Source: Bacteroidia bacterium
Lineage (GTDB): Bacteria; Bacteroidota; Bacteroidia; Cytophagales; Cyclobacteriaceae
Reading direction: 5' to 3'
Assembly: GCA_012031955.1 (NCBI GenBank)
Contig: JAAURZ010000080.1
Coordinates: 1-8,513, forward strand
DNA: 8,513 bases
The notes below the pieces were generated by a model. The model saw nothing but the letters and a program-made list of their open reading frames with translations, was not told the origin of the DNA and searched no databases. The position numbers and the translations under genes are program-made. Positions 8,404-8,513 of this stretch are shown here, piece after piece; positions within the stretch are counted from its first letter, which is position 1, and every line of letters begins with the position of its first letter.

Positions 8404-8513
8404 TTGCTTACTTTTGGCCCGTCTAAACTTGAATTAGGAAATTGGATTGCTCAGCGCCCGTAATGGGCTACGGTTATTTTTACAACGGATTCACACCTTG
8501 TCGTTTTGGGAAG
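8404..8513. other. Right-edge segment, coding status undecided
   Basis: Two short frames run off the window edge here. On the plus strand an ATG at 8463 opens 17 codons (MGYGYFYNGFTPCRFGK). On the minus strand an open frame enters at 8513 and stops at a TGA at 8451-8453, ending VVKITVAHYGR. They share codon boundaries, so only one is likely to be real. If the minus frame is a gene end, the ACP is not the first gene of its operon. I recognise neither. A weak GCCC/GGGC hairpin at 8455-8471 lacks a proper T-tract directly after it. Confidence 0.2.

Noticed and set aside
8455..8480. Rho-independent terminator
   Set aside because: The stem is only four to five base pairs and the T-rich stretch is separated from it by several bases.

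Overview
The window looks like a Bacteroidota chromosome, probably a Cytophagales-like member. This is inferred from a DUF5686-type outer-membrane protein with an N-terminal carboxypeptidase-regulatory-like domain, the lack of clear Shine-Dalgarno sequences, and one good match to the Bacteroidota -7 promoter element TAnnTTTG. No lineage was confirmed by a search. There are no RNA genes, mobile elements or CRISPR arrays that I can see.

Layout: (1) 2-365 (+), the C-terminal end of an ATP-dependent DNA ligase of the LigD ligase-domain type. (2) 354-2854 (-), a DUF5686 outer-membrane protein that runs convergently into the ligase, with a 12-base overlap of the two coding ends. (3) 2855-2973, a divergent promoter region. 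(4) 2974-4093 (+), a PAPS-dependent sulfotransferase. (5) 8298 down to 4098 (-), four overlapping genes read as one operon: acyl carrier protein, stand-alone HHxxxDG condensation/acyltransferase-type enzyme, FAD_oxidored-family flavoprotein, and AMP-forming acyl/aryl ligase. The ligase stops 4 bases from the sulfotransferase stop.

The four minus-strand genes have the parts of a small biosynthetic pathway: activate an acid (ligase), hold it on a carrier (ACP), oxidise or desaturate it (flavoprotein), and join it to an alcohol or amine (condensation enzyme). The nearby sulfotransferase could sulfate the product. No ketosynthase is in view, so the acid would come from fatty-acid metabolism or from genes beyond the right edge. 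This is the most interesting part of the window. The product is not determinable from the sequence.

A second window-wide feature affects all annotation: five of the seven genes are interrupted by single-base frameshifts (nine in total). Each can be repaired by adding or removing one base, nearly always in a short homopolymer, and conserved protein continues on both sides. I read these as uncorrected sequencing indels and give the genes as full-length CDSs with the shift positions recorded. The ACP and the condensation gene are the only two with no break.
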